A stretch of 64,000 nt of DNA from Streptomyces sp. NBC_01306 (GCF_026340465.1 NZ_JAPEPC010000001.1:3188001-3252000); one strand, 5' to 3'; shown: positions 38,147 to 47,281, counted from the stretch's first letter. A program made the numbers and translations. Notes: generated from the letters alone by a model not told the origin.

Positions 38147-39130
38147 GTGACGGCACTACAGCACACACATGGCGTGGAAGAGCTGTGCGAGACCGGCAGC
38201 CTCACATACGCGACAGCTCTGAGACAGGGATACATCGAGCGCAAGGCCGCAGACTCGACACCCTGCCTCATCGACCTGGGCCTCCTGCATCCGGACCCCG
38301 ACGACACGGAACGCATGCTCCCCACTCCTCCCTCACTGGCTCTCCACGCCATGCTCTTGGACATCGAGTCAGAGATCCACAACCGCCGTTCGCGGGAAGT
38401 GAGGATCGTGGAGTCCTTGGAACGATTCATGGCGCTCGACACCGCGGGTCCATCGGACCGCGCACCCGGAGTCGTGGTGCTGGAAGGCCTCCCCCGCATC
38501 AACACCGCCATTAGTCGTGCCAGTAACGACTGTCGCACCGAGGCGTTGTGTGTCCAGCCTGGCCCGCGCAGCGAGTTCGAACTACGCACTGCCCTGCCCA
38601 GAGGCCTGCTGCTGCGTGAGCGCGGAGCCCACATGCGCACCCTCTACCAACGTGCATCGCTCCACAGCCCGGGGCTGCGCAACTACCTGGAGAAGATGGG
38701 CCATTCCCTGGAGATCCGCAGCCTGGACGACATCCCCGAGCGCCTGATGATCTTCGACCGCTCGGTCGCGTTCATCCCCGCCAGCGCGGACCGCACCACC
38801 GCCCTGGAACTGCGCCACCCCGCAATGATCGAATACCTCGCCACCGTCTTCGAACGGTTCTGGCGCCAGGGGATCCCCCTGCACGAACCCGCCCCACCCG
38901 TACCGGCCGAGGCAGGGATCTCCGAGCGCCAGTACGCCGTCGCCCGGCTCCTCAGCGAAGGACACCCCGACGAAGCCGTCGCCAAACGGCTCGGGATCAG
39001 CGTCCGCACCTGCCGCACCCACATCGCACACCTCTCCACCGTGCTCGGCACCACGAACCGGGTGCAACTGGGCGTCCGCATCGCGCAGTCCGGGATGCTC
39101 GACAGCCACAACCGCCGTGAACACGCCTGA
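38147..39130 (+). CDS. LuxR-type regulator with TrmB-like middle domain (copy 2)
   Basis: The 327-residue paralogue of the preceding gene shares the same order: N-terminal helix pair (ELCETGSLTYATALRQGYIERKAADSTPCLIDLGLLHPDPDD), TrmB-like middle (MRTLYQRASLHSPGLRNYLEKMG) and LuxR helix-turn-helix (ISERQYAVARLLSEGHPDEAVAKRLGISVRTCRTHIAHL). GTG 38147 follows a GGGGAGGGG site. The 196-bp gap before it could hold its own promoter. Tandem duplication followed by divergence is the likely origin. Confidence 0.85.
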   Translation: MTALQHTHGVEELCETGSLTYATALRQGYIERKAADSTPCLIDLGLLHPDPDDTERMLPTPPSLALHAMLLDIESEIHNRRSREVRIVESLERFMALDTAGPSDRAPGVVVLEGLPRINTAISRASNDCRTEALCVQPGPRSEFELRTALPRGLLLRERGAHMRTLYQRASLHSPGLRNYLEKMGHSLEIRSLDDIPERLMIFDRSVAFIPASADRTTALELRHPAMIEYLATVFERFWRQGIPLHEPAPPVPAEAGISERQYAVARLLSEGHPDEAVAKRLGISVRTCRTHIAHLSTVLGTTNRVQLGVRIAQSGMLDSHNRREHA

Positions 39131-39159
39131 GGGCCGCCACCCTCCGGGTAGCGGCCCTC
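39129..39159. terminator. Bidirectional terminator between LuxR-type copy 2 and hspR
   Basis: A 9-bp inverted repeat (39129-39137 and 39151-39159) begins in the stop codon of the LuxR gene and encloses a 4-bp inner stem. The hspR stop lies 24 bp further on, on the other strand. Confidence 0.8.
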
Positions 39160-39182
39160 GGACCTCACTCACACGAACTGCC

Positions 39183-39650
39183 CTACTCCGGCGACCGCTT
39201 CGGCTTCGGTCGCCAGACCACCAGTGCGCTGGTCTGCTGCATGTCCTGGTACGGGACCAGGTCGCGCCGGTACGAGGCGTGGACCTGTGCCTCGCGCTGC
39301 TGCATGGCCACCGCCGCGCCGTCCACCGCCGCCGAGAGTTCGGCGACCCTGGACTGGAGCGCGGCGACCTGGTGCTCCAGCTCGATGATGCGCTTGATGC
39401 CCGCGAGGTTGATGCCCTCGTCCTGGGACAGCTGCTGCACCGTACGGAGCAGCTCGATGTCCTGGGCCGAGTACCGCCGGCCCCGGCCGGCCGTCCGGCC
39501 CGGTGAAACCAGGCCGAGACGGTCGTACTGGCGCAGGGTCTGCGGGTGCAGGCCGGAGAGCTGAGCGGCGACCGAGATGACGTACACGGGGGTCTCGTCG
39601 GTCAGTTCGTAACCCATGGCAGGGTCACGTCGTCCTCGGCGGCCATTCAT
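39183..39650 (-). CDS. hspR: Heat-shock repressor HspR (MerR family)
   Basis: The 155-residue protein has the MerR winged helix VYVISVAAQLSGLHPQTLRQYDRLGLVSPGRTAGRGRRYSAQDIELL, then a coiled-coil (IIELEHQVAALQSRVAELSAAV) and the HspR tail YQDMQQTSALVVWRPK. HspR binds HAIR sites, with DnaK as co-repressor. It is the last gene of the dnaK operon, 1 bp after dnaJ, so it represses its own operon and clpB. Confidence 0.96.
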   Translation of the reverse strand: MNGRRGRRDPAMGYELTDETPVYVISVAAQLSGLHPQTLRQYDRLGLVSPGRTAGRGRRYSAQDIELLRTVQQLSQDEGINLAGIKRIIELEHQVAALQSRVAELSAAVDGAAVAMQQREAQVHASYRRDLVPYQDMQQTSALVVWRPKPKRSPE

Positions 39651-39651
39651 C

Positions 39652-40842
39652 TCAAGCTCCCTTCACGGCCTGGAAAAGCTCCGCGCGCGGGTCCTGCCCC
39701 GCGGTCGCTTCGCGGTACGTCTCCAGCGACTCACGTGCCTTGTCGCTGAGATCCGCCGGTACGGCGACCTCGACGGTGACCAGCAGGTCCCCCCGGGTGC
39801 CGTCCTTGCGTACGGCGCCCTTGCCCCGGGCCCGCATCGTACGGCCGTTGGGCGTACCCGCGGGCAGTTTCAGCGTGACCGGGGGCCCGCCGAGCGTCGG
39901 TACCTTGACCTCGCCGCCGAGTGCCGCCTCCGTGAAGGTGACGGGCACGGTGAGCGTGAGGTTGTCGCCCCTGCGGCCGAAGACCGGGTGGGCGTCGACA
40001 TGGACGATCACATAGAGGTCACCGGCCGGGCCGCCCTGCTCGCCCGGGGTGCCCTTGCCGCGCAGCCTGATCCGCTGGCCGTCGGAGACGCCCGCCGGGA
40101 TCCTTACCTGCATGGTCCGGGAGGACTTCGCCCGCCCGGAACCCTTGCAGACCTCGCAGGGGTTCTCGGCGATGAGCCCACGGCCCTTGCAGTCCACGCA
40201 GGGGTCGGTCAGTGAGAAGCCGCCGCCGCTGCCGCGCGACACCTGGCCGGTGCCGACGCAGGTCGGGCAGACCCGGGGGGTGCCGTTCTTGTCGCCGGTA
40301 CCCGAACAGGCCTTGCACGGCGCCTGGCTGGACATCCGCAGCGGGACCGTGGCCCCGTCGACCGCCTCGGTGAAGCTGAGCGTCACCTCGGACTCGATGT
40401 CCTGGCCGCGGCGCGGCTGGGTGCGGGTGGTACCGGGACCGCCCCGGTTGAACAGCCCGCCGAACACGTCCCCGAGTCCGCCGCCGAAACCGCCCGCGCC
40501 GCCCGGCTGCCCCGCTCCCCCGCCCGGGGTGCCTCCGAAGAGGTCCCCCAGGTCGAAGTTGAAGGAGCCGCCGCCGGCGCCGGGCCCTGGCCGGTAGCCG
40601 CCGTTGCCGAAGAGAGCACGCGCTTCGTCGTACTCCTTGCGCTTCTTGGGGTCGCCGAGGACGTCGTTCGCCTCGGAGACCTCCTTGAACCGCTCTTCGG
40701 CTTTGGCGTCACTCTTGTTGGCGTCCGGGTGCAGCTCGCGGGCGAGCTTCCGGTACGCCTTCTTGATCTCGGCCTCGGTGGCGTCCTTCGGGACGCCGAG
40801 AACCTTGTAGTAGTCCTTCTCGACGAAGTCCTTGGTGCTCAT
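39652..40842 (-). CDS. dnaJ: Chaperone DnaJ
   Basis: The 396-residue Hsp40 stimulates DnaK ATP hydrolysis and delivers clients. It has the J-domain (8-75, with the J-domain HPD), a Gly/Phe-rich linker (about 100-145), four CxxCxGxG zinc motifs (CKACSGTG, CPTCVGTG, CVDCKGRG, CEVCKGSG) and the C-terminal substrate-binding domain. It is third in the dnaK operon, 71 bp after grpE. Confidence 0.98.
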   Translation of the reverse strand: MSTKDFVEKDYYKVLGVPKDATEAEIKKAYRKLARELHPDANKSDAKAEERFKEVSEANDVLGDPKKRKEYDEARALFGNGGYRPGPGAGGGSFNFDLGDLFGGTPGGGAGQPGGAGGFGGGLGDVFGGLFNRGGPGTTRTQPRRGQDIESEVTLSFTEAVDGATVPLRMSSQAPCKACSGTGDKNGTPRVCPTCVGTGQVSRGSGGGFSLTDPCVDCKGRGLIAENPCEVCKGSGRAKSSRTMQVRIPAGVSDGQRIRLRGKGTPGEQGGPAGDLYVIVHVDAHPVFGRRGDNLTLTVPVTFTEAALGGEVKVPTLGGPPVTLKLPAGTPNGRTMRARGKGAVRKDGTRGDLLVTVEVAVPADLSDKARESLETYREATAGQDPRAELFQAVKGA

Positions 40843-40913
40843 CCCCGACGTCCCTCCTTCCGGTCGCTACTGATACTGATGCCAGCCCCTACTGATGTCA
40901 GCCTTCACTGATG

Positions 40914-41567
40914 TCAGCCCTCGTCCGGGCCACCGCTGTCCTCGTCCGGCGCGTCGTCCTTGGACTGCGCGCCCGGCTGGGGCTCGGCCACCGCGACCCG
41001 TGCGGGACGGATGGTGCGCTCGCCGAACCGGTACCCCGGCTGCAGGATCGCCACGCACGTGTCCTCGGTGATGTCCGGCGCGTACGAGTGCATCAGGGCC
41101 TCGTGGATCGTCGGGTCGAAGGGCTCGCCCTCTTTGCCGAACTGCTGGAGGCCCATCTTCGCCGCGACCGTCTCCAGCGACTCGGCCACCGACTTGAAGC
41201 CGCCGACCAGCTCGCCGTGCTCCCGGGCGCGACCGATGTCGTCGAGGGTCGGGAGGAGTTCGGACAGCAGGTTCGCGATGGCGACCTCCTTGACCTGGAC
41301 CCGGTCCCGCTCCACCCGGCGGCGGTAGTTCTGGTACTCCGCCTGGAGCCGCTGGAGGTCCCCGGTGCGCTCACTGAGCGCGGTACGGACCTGGTCCAGC
41401 TGGGCGGTGAGTGCTGTTTCCTGACTGTTCTGACCGCTGCTCTGTGCGTCCCCTGCCGGGGCCGCCGGCTCCGACTCCTTCCCGGAGTCGGGCCCGGCGG
41501 CCTTCGACGCGGCGTCTTCGGAGGTCGCGCCGGGCTCCTCCTCGAAGCCCGGAGTCTCCTCCGTCAT
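40914..41567 (-). CDS. grpE: Nucleotide exchange factor GrpE
   Basis: The 217-residue DnaK exchange factor has an acidic, disordered N-terminus, a long dimeric coiled coil ([33 protein letters not shown]) and the C-terminal beta wing ([36 protein letters not shown]). Its start overlaps the dnaK stop by 4 bp. Confidence 0.97.
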   Translation of the reverse strand: MTEETPGFEEEPGATSEDAASKAAGPDSGKESEPAAPAGDAQSSGQNSQETALTAQLDQVRTALSERTGDLQRLQAEYQNYRRRVERDRVQVKEVAIANLLSELLPTLDDIGRAREHGELVGGFKSVAESLETVAAKMGLQQFGKEGEPFDPTIHEALMHSYAPDITEDTCVAILQPGYRFGERTIRPARVAVAEPQPGAQSKDDAPDEDSGGPDEG

Positions 41568-43426
41568 GCGGCGCCTCCCTGACGGCCGTCCTTCTCGTCG
41601 TCCACGATCTCGGCGTCGACCACGTCGTCAGGAGCATCGGTGGCCTGCTCCGTACCCTCGGCACCCGGCGCACCGCCTGCGGCAGCGGCGCCCTCGGCGT
41701 TCGCGTACATCGCCTGGCCGAGCTTCTGCGAGACCGCGGCGACCTTCTCGGTGGCCGTACGGATCTCGGCGGTGTCCTCACCCTTGAGCTTCTCCTTCAG
41801 CTCGGTGAGGGCCTCCTCGACCTCGGTCTTGACGTCGCCCGGGACCTTGTCCTCGTTGTCCTTGAGGAACTTCTCGGTCTGGTAGACGAGCTGCTCGCCC
41901 TGATTGCGCGACTCGGCGGCCTCGCGGCGCTTGTGGTCCTCGTCCGCGTACTGCTCGGCCTCTTCGCGCATCCGGTTGACCTCGTCCTTCGGCAGCGAGG
42001 AGCCACCGGTGACGGTCATCTTCTGCTCCTTGCCGGTGCCGAGGTCCTTGGCAGCGACGTGCATGATGCCGTTGGCGTCGATGTCGAAGGCGACCTCGAT
42101 CTGCGGCACACCGCGCGGGGCCGGCGGCAGACCGGTCAGCTCGAACATCCCGAGCTTCTTGTTGTACGCCGCGATCTCGCGCTCGCCCTGGTAGACCTGG
42201 ATCTGCACGGACGGCTGGTTGTCCTCGGCCGTCGTGAAGATCTCGGAACGCTTGGTCGGGATCGTGGTGTTGCGCTCGATGAGCTTCGTCATGATCCCTC
42301 CCTTGGTCTCGATACCGAGGGACAGCGGCGTCACGTCGAGGAGCAGGACGTCCTTGACCTCACCCTTGAGGACACCGGCCTGGAGCGAGGCGCCGATCGC
42401 GACGACCTCGTCCGGGTTCACACCCTTGTTGGCGTCCTGGCCACCTGTGAGCTCCTTGACGAGCTCCGCGACGGCCGGCATGCGGGTCGAGCCACCGACG
42501 AGAACGACGTGGTCGATCTCGGAGAGCTGGATGCCCGCGTCCTTGATGACGTTGTGGAAGGGGCTCTTGCAGCGGTCCAGCAGATCGGCGGTGAGCTGCT
42601 GGAACTGCGAGCGCGTGAGCTTCTCGTCCAGGTGCAGCGGGCCCTCGGCCGACGCCGTGATGTACGGCAGGTTGATCGTGGTCTCGGTCGAGGACGACAG
42701 CTCGATCTTCGCCTTCTCCGCGGCCTCGCGGAGACGCTGGAGAGCCATCTTGTCCTTGGCCAGGTCCACGCCGTGACCGTTGGCGAACTGCTTCACCAGG
42801 TAGTCGACGACGCGCTGGTCCCAGTCGTCACCACCGAGGTGGTTGTCACCGTTGGTGGCCTTGACCTCGACCACGCCGTCACCGATCTCCAGGAGCGACA
42901 CGTCGAAGGTGCCGCCGCCGAGGTCGAAGACGAGGATGGTCTGGTCGTCCTTGTCGAGCCCGTACGCCAGAGCGGCGGCCGTCGGCTCGTTGACGATGCG
43001 CAGGACGTTCAGGCCCGCGATCTCGCCGGCCTCCTTCGTCGCCTGGCGCTCGGAGTCGTTGAAGTACGCCGGGACAGTGATCACCGCGTCGGTGACCTTC
43101 TCCCCCAGGTACGACTCGGCGTCACGCTTCAGCTTCTGCAGGATGAAGGCGCTCATCTGCTGCGGGTTGAAGCTCTTGCCGTCCAGGTCGATCTTCCAGT
43201 CGGTGCCCATGTGGCGCTTGACCGACCGGATGGTCCTGTCGACGTTCGTGACTGCCTGGCGCTTGGCGACCTCGCCGACGAGCACCTCGCCGTTCTTGGC
43301 GAAGGCGACGACGGACGGCGTGGTCCTGGCGCCTTCGGCGTTGGTGATGACGGTGGGCTCGCCGCCTTCGAGAACGCTGACGACGGAGTTAGTCGTGCCC
43401 AGGTCGATGCCGACCGCACGTGCCAT
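41564..43426 (-). CDS. dnaK: Hsp70 chaperone DnaK
   Basis: The 620-residue Hsp70 has the ATPase domain ([48 protein letters not shown]), linker [18 protein letters not shown], substrate-binding domain and helical lid ending in an acidic tail ([14 protein letters not shown]). First gene of the heat-shock operon dnaK-grpE-dnaJ-hspR, preceded by a HAIR site 21 bp upstream of the start codon. It also serves as HspR co-repressor. Confidence 0.99.
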   Translation of the reverse strand: MARAVGIDLGTTNSVVSVLEGGEPTVITNAEGARTTPSVVAFAKNGEVLVGEVAKRQAVTNVDRTIRSVKRHMGTDWKIDLDGKSFNPQQMSAFILQKLKRDAESYLGEKVTDAVITVPAYFNDSERQATKEAGEIAGLNVLRIVNEPTAAALAYGLDKDDQTILVFDLGGGTFDVSLLEIGDGVVEVKATNGDNHLGGDDWDQRVVDYLVKQFANGHGVDLAKDKMALQRLREAAEKAKIELSSSTETTINLPYITASAEGPLHLDEKLTRSQFQQLTADLLDRCKSPFHNVIKDAGIQLSEIDHVVLVGGSTRMPAVAELVKELTGGQDANKGVNPDEVVAIGASLQAGVLKGEVKDVLLLDVTPLSLGIETKGGIMTKLIERNTTIPTKRSEIFTTAEDNQPSVQIQVYQGEREIAAYNKKLGMFELTGLPPAPRGVPQIEVAFDIDANGIMHVAAKDLGTGKEQKMTVTGGSSLPKDEVNRMREEAEQYADEDHKRREAAESRNQGEQLVYQTEKFLKDNEDKVPGDVKTEVEEALTELKEKLKGEDTAEIRTATEKVAAVSQKLGQAMYANAEGAAAAGGAPGAEGTEQATDAPDDVVDAEIVDDEKDGRQGGAA

Positions 43427-43447
43427 GGTGAATCCTCCAGCTGACTA

Positions 43448-43468
43448 CTTGAGTGGAACTGGCTCAAG
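43448..43468 (-). promoter_or_regulatory. HAIR element upstream of dnaK
   Basis: CTTGAGT-N7-GCTCAAG matches the HspR operator with one mismatch. It sits 21 bp before the dnaK start codon, where bound HspR would block transcription of the operon. Confidence 0.92.
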
Positions 43469-43749
43469 AGTGCACGACAGATCCCGCGGAGTCAACCGAC
43501 CTGAGCCGAGGACGCTCAACTTTTATCCCGGTCTTATGCGCAACGCAGGAAAAGCCCTGGTGGGAGTGGGTGCGGCCGGGTCCGGCCGGGGCTCACAGGG
43601 GCCCAGCGCGGGAAGCGTGGCACCGCAGAATGCCACGGCAGATGCCACGAATGAGCCTATCGCCCCGAATAGGTCATCGCCCGGCGCGATTCCGCTTCCG
43701 CGGGAACCGCCGGCCCTTCGCCCGAACCCCGGTGACTTTGATCGTGATC

Positions 43750-43777
43750 CGTTACCGCCGGTGCGCTGCGGCGTTGA
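43750..43777 (+). promoter_or_regulatory. Sigma-BldN-like promoter of chaplin gene
   Basis: CGTTAC-N16-CGTTGA matches the reported sigma-BldN pattern CGTAAC-N16-CGTTGA with a single mismatch. The -10 box ends 73 nt before the chaplin start codon. Confidence 0.7.
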
Positions 43778-43850
43778 ACGACACGTCAGACCGTGAAATC
43801 GCTGCGGCTGACCCTGAATGTTCCTGTTCCAATGTTCCAAGGAGAACGCA

Positions 43851-44144
43851 ATGTCGCGTATCGCGAAGGCCGCTGCCGTACTCGCGGGCACCGGCGCCGT
43901 CCTGGCCGGCTCCGCCGGTCTGGCCGCCGCCGACGCCGGAGCCCACGGTGCCGCTGTCGGCTCCCCGGGTGTCATCTCCGGCAACCAGGTCCAGGTCCCG
44001 GTGCACATCCCGGTGAACCTCTGCGGCAACACCGTCAACGTCATCGGTCTGCTGAACCCGGCGTTCGGCAACACCTGCGTCAACGCCGACCGCGGCCACG
44101 ACCACGACCACGGTGGCTACGGCCACGACGGCTACGGCAACTGA
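43851..44144 (+). CDS. Short chaplin with Asp/His/Gly tail
   Basis: The 97-residue precursor has a Sec signal (ending near AAA/DAG) and one chaplin domain: DAGAHGAAVGSPGVISGNQVQVPVHIPVNLCGNTVNVIGLLNPAFGNTCVN with both conserved cysteines. Chaplins assemble into amyloid films that lower surface tension so that aerial hyphae can rise. Unusually an 18-residue tail rich in His, Asp, Gly and Tyr follows (GHDHDHGGYGHDGYGN), which could bind metal. AAGGAG precedes ATG 43851. Confidence 0.93.
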   Translation: MSRIAKAAAVLAGTGAVLAGSAGLAAADAGAHGAAVGSPGVISGNQVQVPVHIPVNLCGNTVNVIGLLNPAFGNTCVNADRGHDHDHGGYGHDGYGN

Positions 44145-44178
44145 GAGACCGGCCCACCGGTCCGACCCAGCTGAAACG

Positions 44179-44235
44179 GCGGGAGGCAGCGCCTCCCGCG
44201 ACCTGCGGCCATCCCCTCCGAGGGGATGGCCGCAG
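44179..44235. terminator. Two tandem hairpins between chaplin and tyrosinase genes
   Basis: Hairpin one pairs 44179-44187 with 44191-44199. Hairpin two pairs 44203-44217 with 44221-44235 (perfect 15-bp stem, 3-nt loop). They separate convergent genes. Confidence 0.85.
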
Positions 44236-44285
44236 CCGTGTCCGCAGGGTCCGCGTGTCCGCAGGGTCCCGGCTGTACCGCTCTC

Positions 44286-45146
44286 TCAGGCGTACCGGTA
44301 GAGCGACGCATGGCTCAGCAGCGACGACGGCTTGACGCCCCACGGCTCCATCGGCTCGTCCAGGCTGAAGATCCGGCCGCTCTGCGGATCGTTCGGGGAG
44401 AGCTTCCTGGCGGGGACGAACCCGGCGTGCGGATGCGCCTTCTGCCAGCGGTCCCACACCAGGTCGCAGAAGGAGTGGTGCAGCCAGAAGACCGGGTCGT
44501 TGGGCGAGGTCGCGGTGTTCATCGCGCCGCCCACCCAGCGGTGCACCAGGTTGTGGTTGCGCCAGGGCGGGCCGTTGCCGACCGACCAGCCCTCGAAGGT
44601 GTTGCGGAACCCGTTCGGCACGGTGGAGTCCCACGGGGCCGCGTCGTACAGCGGTTCCCTCATCGCGCGGGCCAGATCGGCCCGGCTCGGCAGCGAAACG
44701 GGGCGGGCGGGGCGGCCGAAGTTGCGGGTCAGGAACCGGTTGTCGGTCACGCCGACCGTGACCTCCCAGTTCCCCTCGCGGTACGCGAAGGGCCCGGTCA
44801 TCACCTGCTCGTCCGACCTCCTGCCGTCGCCGCCGAGGAAGTCGTCTCCCCAGAGCCCGGCAGCCGGGGTGTTGTCGACCGTCCAGTCCCAGTAGGGCAC
44901 GGTGACACTGGGGTCGACCGCCTGGAGGGCGCGCTCGAATTCCAGCACGAAGCGCCGGTGCCAGGGGAAGAAGGTGGGCGCCATGTGGGCGACCCGCTTC
45001 CCCCGCGAACCGTCCGGCACGTAGTACTCGCCGTGCGTGCGGACGAAGTCGTCGTACTGGCCGGAGCGCTTGACCTCCAGGACGGCGGAGACGAACCGCC
45101 TCTTCTCGGTGGCCGTGAGGTCCTTCTGGTTCTTGCGGGTGTACAC
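44286..45146 (-). CDS. melC2: Tyrosinase (MelC2/MelD2 type)
   Basis: The 286-residue dicopper oxidase turns tyrosine into dopaquinone for melanin. CuA ligands are H38, H54 and H63 (HMAPTFFPWH), CuB ligands H198, H202 (NHNLVH) and H224 (FWLHHSF). The sequence and slightly greater length fit the MelD2 branch better than classic 273-residue MelC2. It has no signal peptide and is exported with its partner, encoded 19 bp upstream. Confidence 0.94.
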   Translation of the reverse strand: MYTRKNQKDLTATEKRRFVSAVLEVKRSGQYDDFVRTHGEYYVPDGSRGKRVAHMAPTFFPWHRRFVLEFERALQAVDPSVTVPYWDWTVDNTPAAGLWGDDFLGGDGRRSDEQVMTGPFAYREGNWEVTVGVTDNRFLTRNFGRPARPVSLPSRADLARAMREPLYDAAPWDSTVPNGFRNTFEGWSVGNGPPWRNHNLVHRWVGGAMNTATSPNDPVFWLHHSFCDLVWDRWQKAHPHAGFVPARKLSPNDPQSGRIFSLDEPMEPWGVKPSSLLSHASLYRYA

Positions 45147-45165
45147 GAGTCAGGAACCTCCCCGG

Positions 45166-45675
45166 TCAGAGCTGGTGCATGAGTGTCAACGACAGCTGAG
45201 CCGCGCCCAGTTCATCGACCGCGGCGCGCGCCGCCGCGAGGGGCGTCGGGTACGACTCGTAGTGGTCGACCATGCTGAGATAGCTGCCGTCGGCCCGCCG
45301 CATGAGGTGCAGCGGCCTGCCGTCGACGGTCACCTCGGTGTAGCCGCCCTCCGCGCGGCCCCGGATGCGCCGGCCCCGGTACATCTCGTCGAACACGTTC
45401 CGCAGCTCCTGCGGCGGCCCCGGTGACAGGACGTTCTTCCCGTCGTCGCCCTCCTGGCCCTTGGCGGCCGTTCGCACGATCGGGGCCAGCGCCACCGCCG
45501 TACCGCCGACCGCGCCCGCCGCGAACAGGGCGCGCAGCGCACCGCGACGGGACAGCAGCTCCGGCTGCTTCGTGGGTCCCTGACGACCTGTCGGGTCGGC
45601 CGGTCCTGCCTGACCCGACTGCCCTCGCGATCCCGCCCGCTCCCTCCCCGCCGTGCCGCGCGTGGACGTTCTCAT
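45166..45675 (-). CDS. melC1: Tyrosinase cofactor / copper chaperone (MelC1 type)
   Basis: The 169-residue 'caddie' protein delivers copper to the tyrosinase and carries it out of the cell. A twin-arginine signal is visible (LSRRGALRALFAAGAVGGTAVALAP), preceded by an unusually long Gly/Arg-rich N-terminus. The core NVFDEMYRGRRIRGRAEGGYTEVTVDGRPLHLMRRADGSYLSMVDHYESYPTP is typical. First gene of the melC operon. Confidence 0.93.
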   Translation of the reverse strand: MRTSTRGTAGRERAGSRGQSGQAGPADPTGRQGPTKQPELLSRRGALRALFAAGAVGGTAVALAPIVRTAAKGQEGDDGKNVLSPGPPQELRNVFDEMYRGRRIRGRAEGGYTEVTVDGRPLHLMRRADGSYLSMVDHYESYPTPLAAARAAVDELGAAQLSLTLMHQL

Positions 45676-45991
45676 CCTGGCTCCTTCCGGTTCACCCCGC
45701 TGGTCAGTGCGGTCCGCCGCGCACGCTGCACACGGGGCCGCGCCTTCGGTGACAACGACGGCACGAGGAAACAGTTATTCAGACAAGTCACAACATCGGC
45801 GCGCCGACCAGCAGCTGCGGCTCACTCCGCTGCTCCCGGCCCGGCGGCCGTTCGGCCGTACGAGGGGAATGTCCCGCGCCGGGGCGGGAACTTGTCCGCC
45901 CGGCCGGGCGGGGACGGCCGGCGCCGCCGTGGATGCGCCACGATGACGGCCGGACCAGGGCTGTTCGGCCCGGCGGGAAGGACATCGACGG
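45676..45991. other. Divergent promoter region of melC and P450 genes
   Basis: This 316-bp gap shows an AT-richer patch at about 45766-45796 (GTTATTCAGACAAGTCACAA), the likeliest melC promoter area. No gene, repeat or clear operator is seen. Confidence 0.5.
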
Positions 45992-47281
45992 ATGAGGGTC
46001 CCGGCACGGCCGGCCGTGCGGCACACGGTTCACCCGGCGGAGGCGGATCTCGCCGACCCGTTGTTCTGGCAACTGCCGTGCGCCGTAAGGCTGGACGCCT
46101 TCGCCGCGCTCCGTAAGCTCGGCCGCCCCGTGTACTTCACCGAGCGTCCCGCCACCTGGCGCAGGCCCGAGCAGGGGTTCTACGCACTGGTCAGCCACGC
46201 CGACGTGGTGCGGGCCAGCCGGCTGCCCGAGGTGTTCGCCAGCGCCCCCGGTGTCACCACGCCGGAGCCCGCCCGCTGGGTCAGGTTCCTGTTCGGCGAT
46301 TCCATGGTCAACCTGGACGCCCCGCACCACACCCAGCTCCGCCGGGTGGTCTCCCGGGCCTTCACACCGCGGCTGCTCGCCGCTGCCGATGAGGACATCC
46401 GCCGGGTCGCCGGGCGGATCGTGGACGACATGATCGCGCAGCGGCCCGGCGAGTTCGTGGCGTCGGTGGCTTCGCGGATGCCGTTCGAGGTCATCTGCAA
46501 CCTCATGGGCATCCCGGAGCGCTACCGCGCCGACATCGCGGGCCGTGTCGACCACGCGTCGGAGAACGCGGGCGTGCGGCGCGGCATCGGCGCCCGGCTG
46601 CGCGACCCCGGGCGCGGGCTGCGGGCGCTGGCCCGGATGCATCTGATGATGGTGGCACTCGGCCGCGAGCGGCGGCGCCGGCCCACCGGTGACCTGATCT
46701 CCGCGCTGGTGCGCGCCGACGTCGACGGGCAGGGGCTCGGCGCCCGCAGCCTGGGCTCGTTCTTCTCGCTGCTGATGGTGGCCGGGGTGGAGACCACCCG
46801 GAACGCGATCACCCACGCGCTGACGCTGCTGACCGAGAACCCGGAGCAGCGTGCCCTGCTCACGTCGGACTTCGAGCGGTACGCCGACGGGGCGGTCGAC
46901 GAGGTCGTACGGCACTCGACGCCGATCATCCAGTTCCGCAGGACGGTACGGACCGAGTACACGCTGGGCGGGCACCTCTTCCGGCCGGGCGACAAGGTGG
47001 TCCTCTACTACGCGTCGGCCAACCGCGACGAGGCGGTCTTCACCGACCCGGACGCCTTCGACATCACCCGCAGCCCGAACCCGCATCTGGGGTACGGCGG
47101 CGGCGGTCCGCACTTCTGCCTGGGCTCGCACCTGGCGCGGCAGGAGATCAAGGCGCTCTTCCGGGAGCTGCTGAGCCGCCCGCAGGCGCTCCGTGCGGTG
47201 GGTCTGCCCGAGCTGGCCGGCTCGAACTTCGACAACAGGGTGCGGGCGCTGCGGTTCGCCTTCGACCCGCCCGCGCAGTGA
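45992..47281 (+). CDS. Cytochrome P450
   Basis: The 429-residue haem monooxygenase has the I-helix oxygen site (MVAGVETTRNAI), the K-helix ExxR (DEVVRHSTP) and the haem loop YGGGGPHFCLGSHLAR with the cysteine ligand. HHTQLRRVVSRAFTPR fits the C-helix region. No ferredoxin or reductase gene is adjacent. The substrate cannot be predicted; the proximity to tyrosinase and surface genes may be coincidental. Confidence 0.94.
   Translation: MRVPARPAVRHTVHPAEADLADPLFWQLPCAVRLDAFAALRKLGRPVYFTERPATWRRPEQGFYALVSHADVVRASRLPEVFASAPGVTTPEPARWVRFLFGDSMVNLDAPHHTQLRRVVSRAFTPRLLAAADEDIRRVAGRIVDDMIAQRPGEFVASVASRMPFEVICNLMGIPERYRADIAGRVDHASENAGVRRGIGARLRDPGRGLRALARMHLMMVALGRERRRRPTGDLISALVRADVDGQGLGARSLGSFFSLLMVAGVETTRNAITHALTLLTENPEQRALLTSDFERYADGAVDEVVRHSTPIIQFRRTVRTEYTLGGHLFRPGDKVVLYYASANRDEAVFTDPDAFDITRSPNPHLGYGGGGPHFCLGSHLARQEIKALFRELLSRPQALRAVGLPELAGSNFDNRVRALRFAFDPPAQ

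Larger units (their letters stand above)
43427..43850. other. Divergent control region between dnaK and chaplin genes
   Basis: This 424-bp gap holds the HspR HAIR site beside dnaK and a sigma-BldN-like promoter beside the chaplin gene, both entered separately. No gene is supported in it. It joins a heat-shock block to a developmental block. Confidence 0.8.

Noticed and set aside
36244..39130. Calling the cassette a RiPP biosynthetic cluster
   Set aside because: The peptide has an ordinary Sec signal and no known modifying enzyme, protease or dedicated transporter is encoded beside it. Only a multi-copy precursor possibility is kept.
41411..43444. Plus-strand open frame of 677 codons opposite dnaK
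   Set aside because: Antisense frame to a complete, conserved dnaK; it would also run through the HspR operator region.
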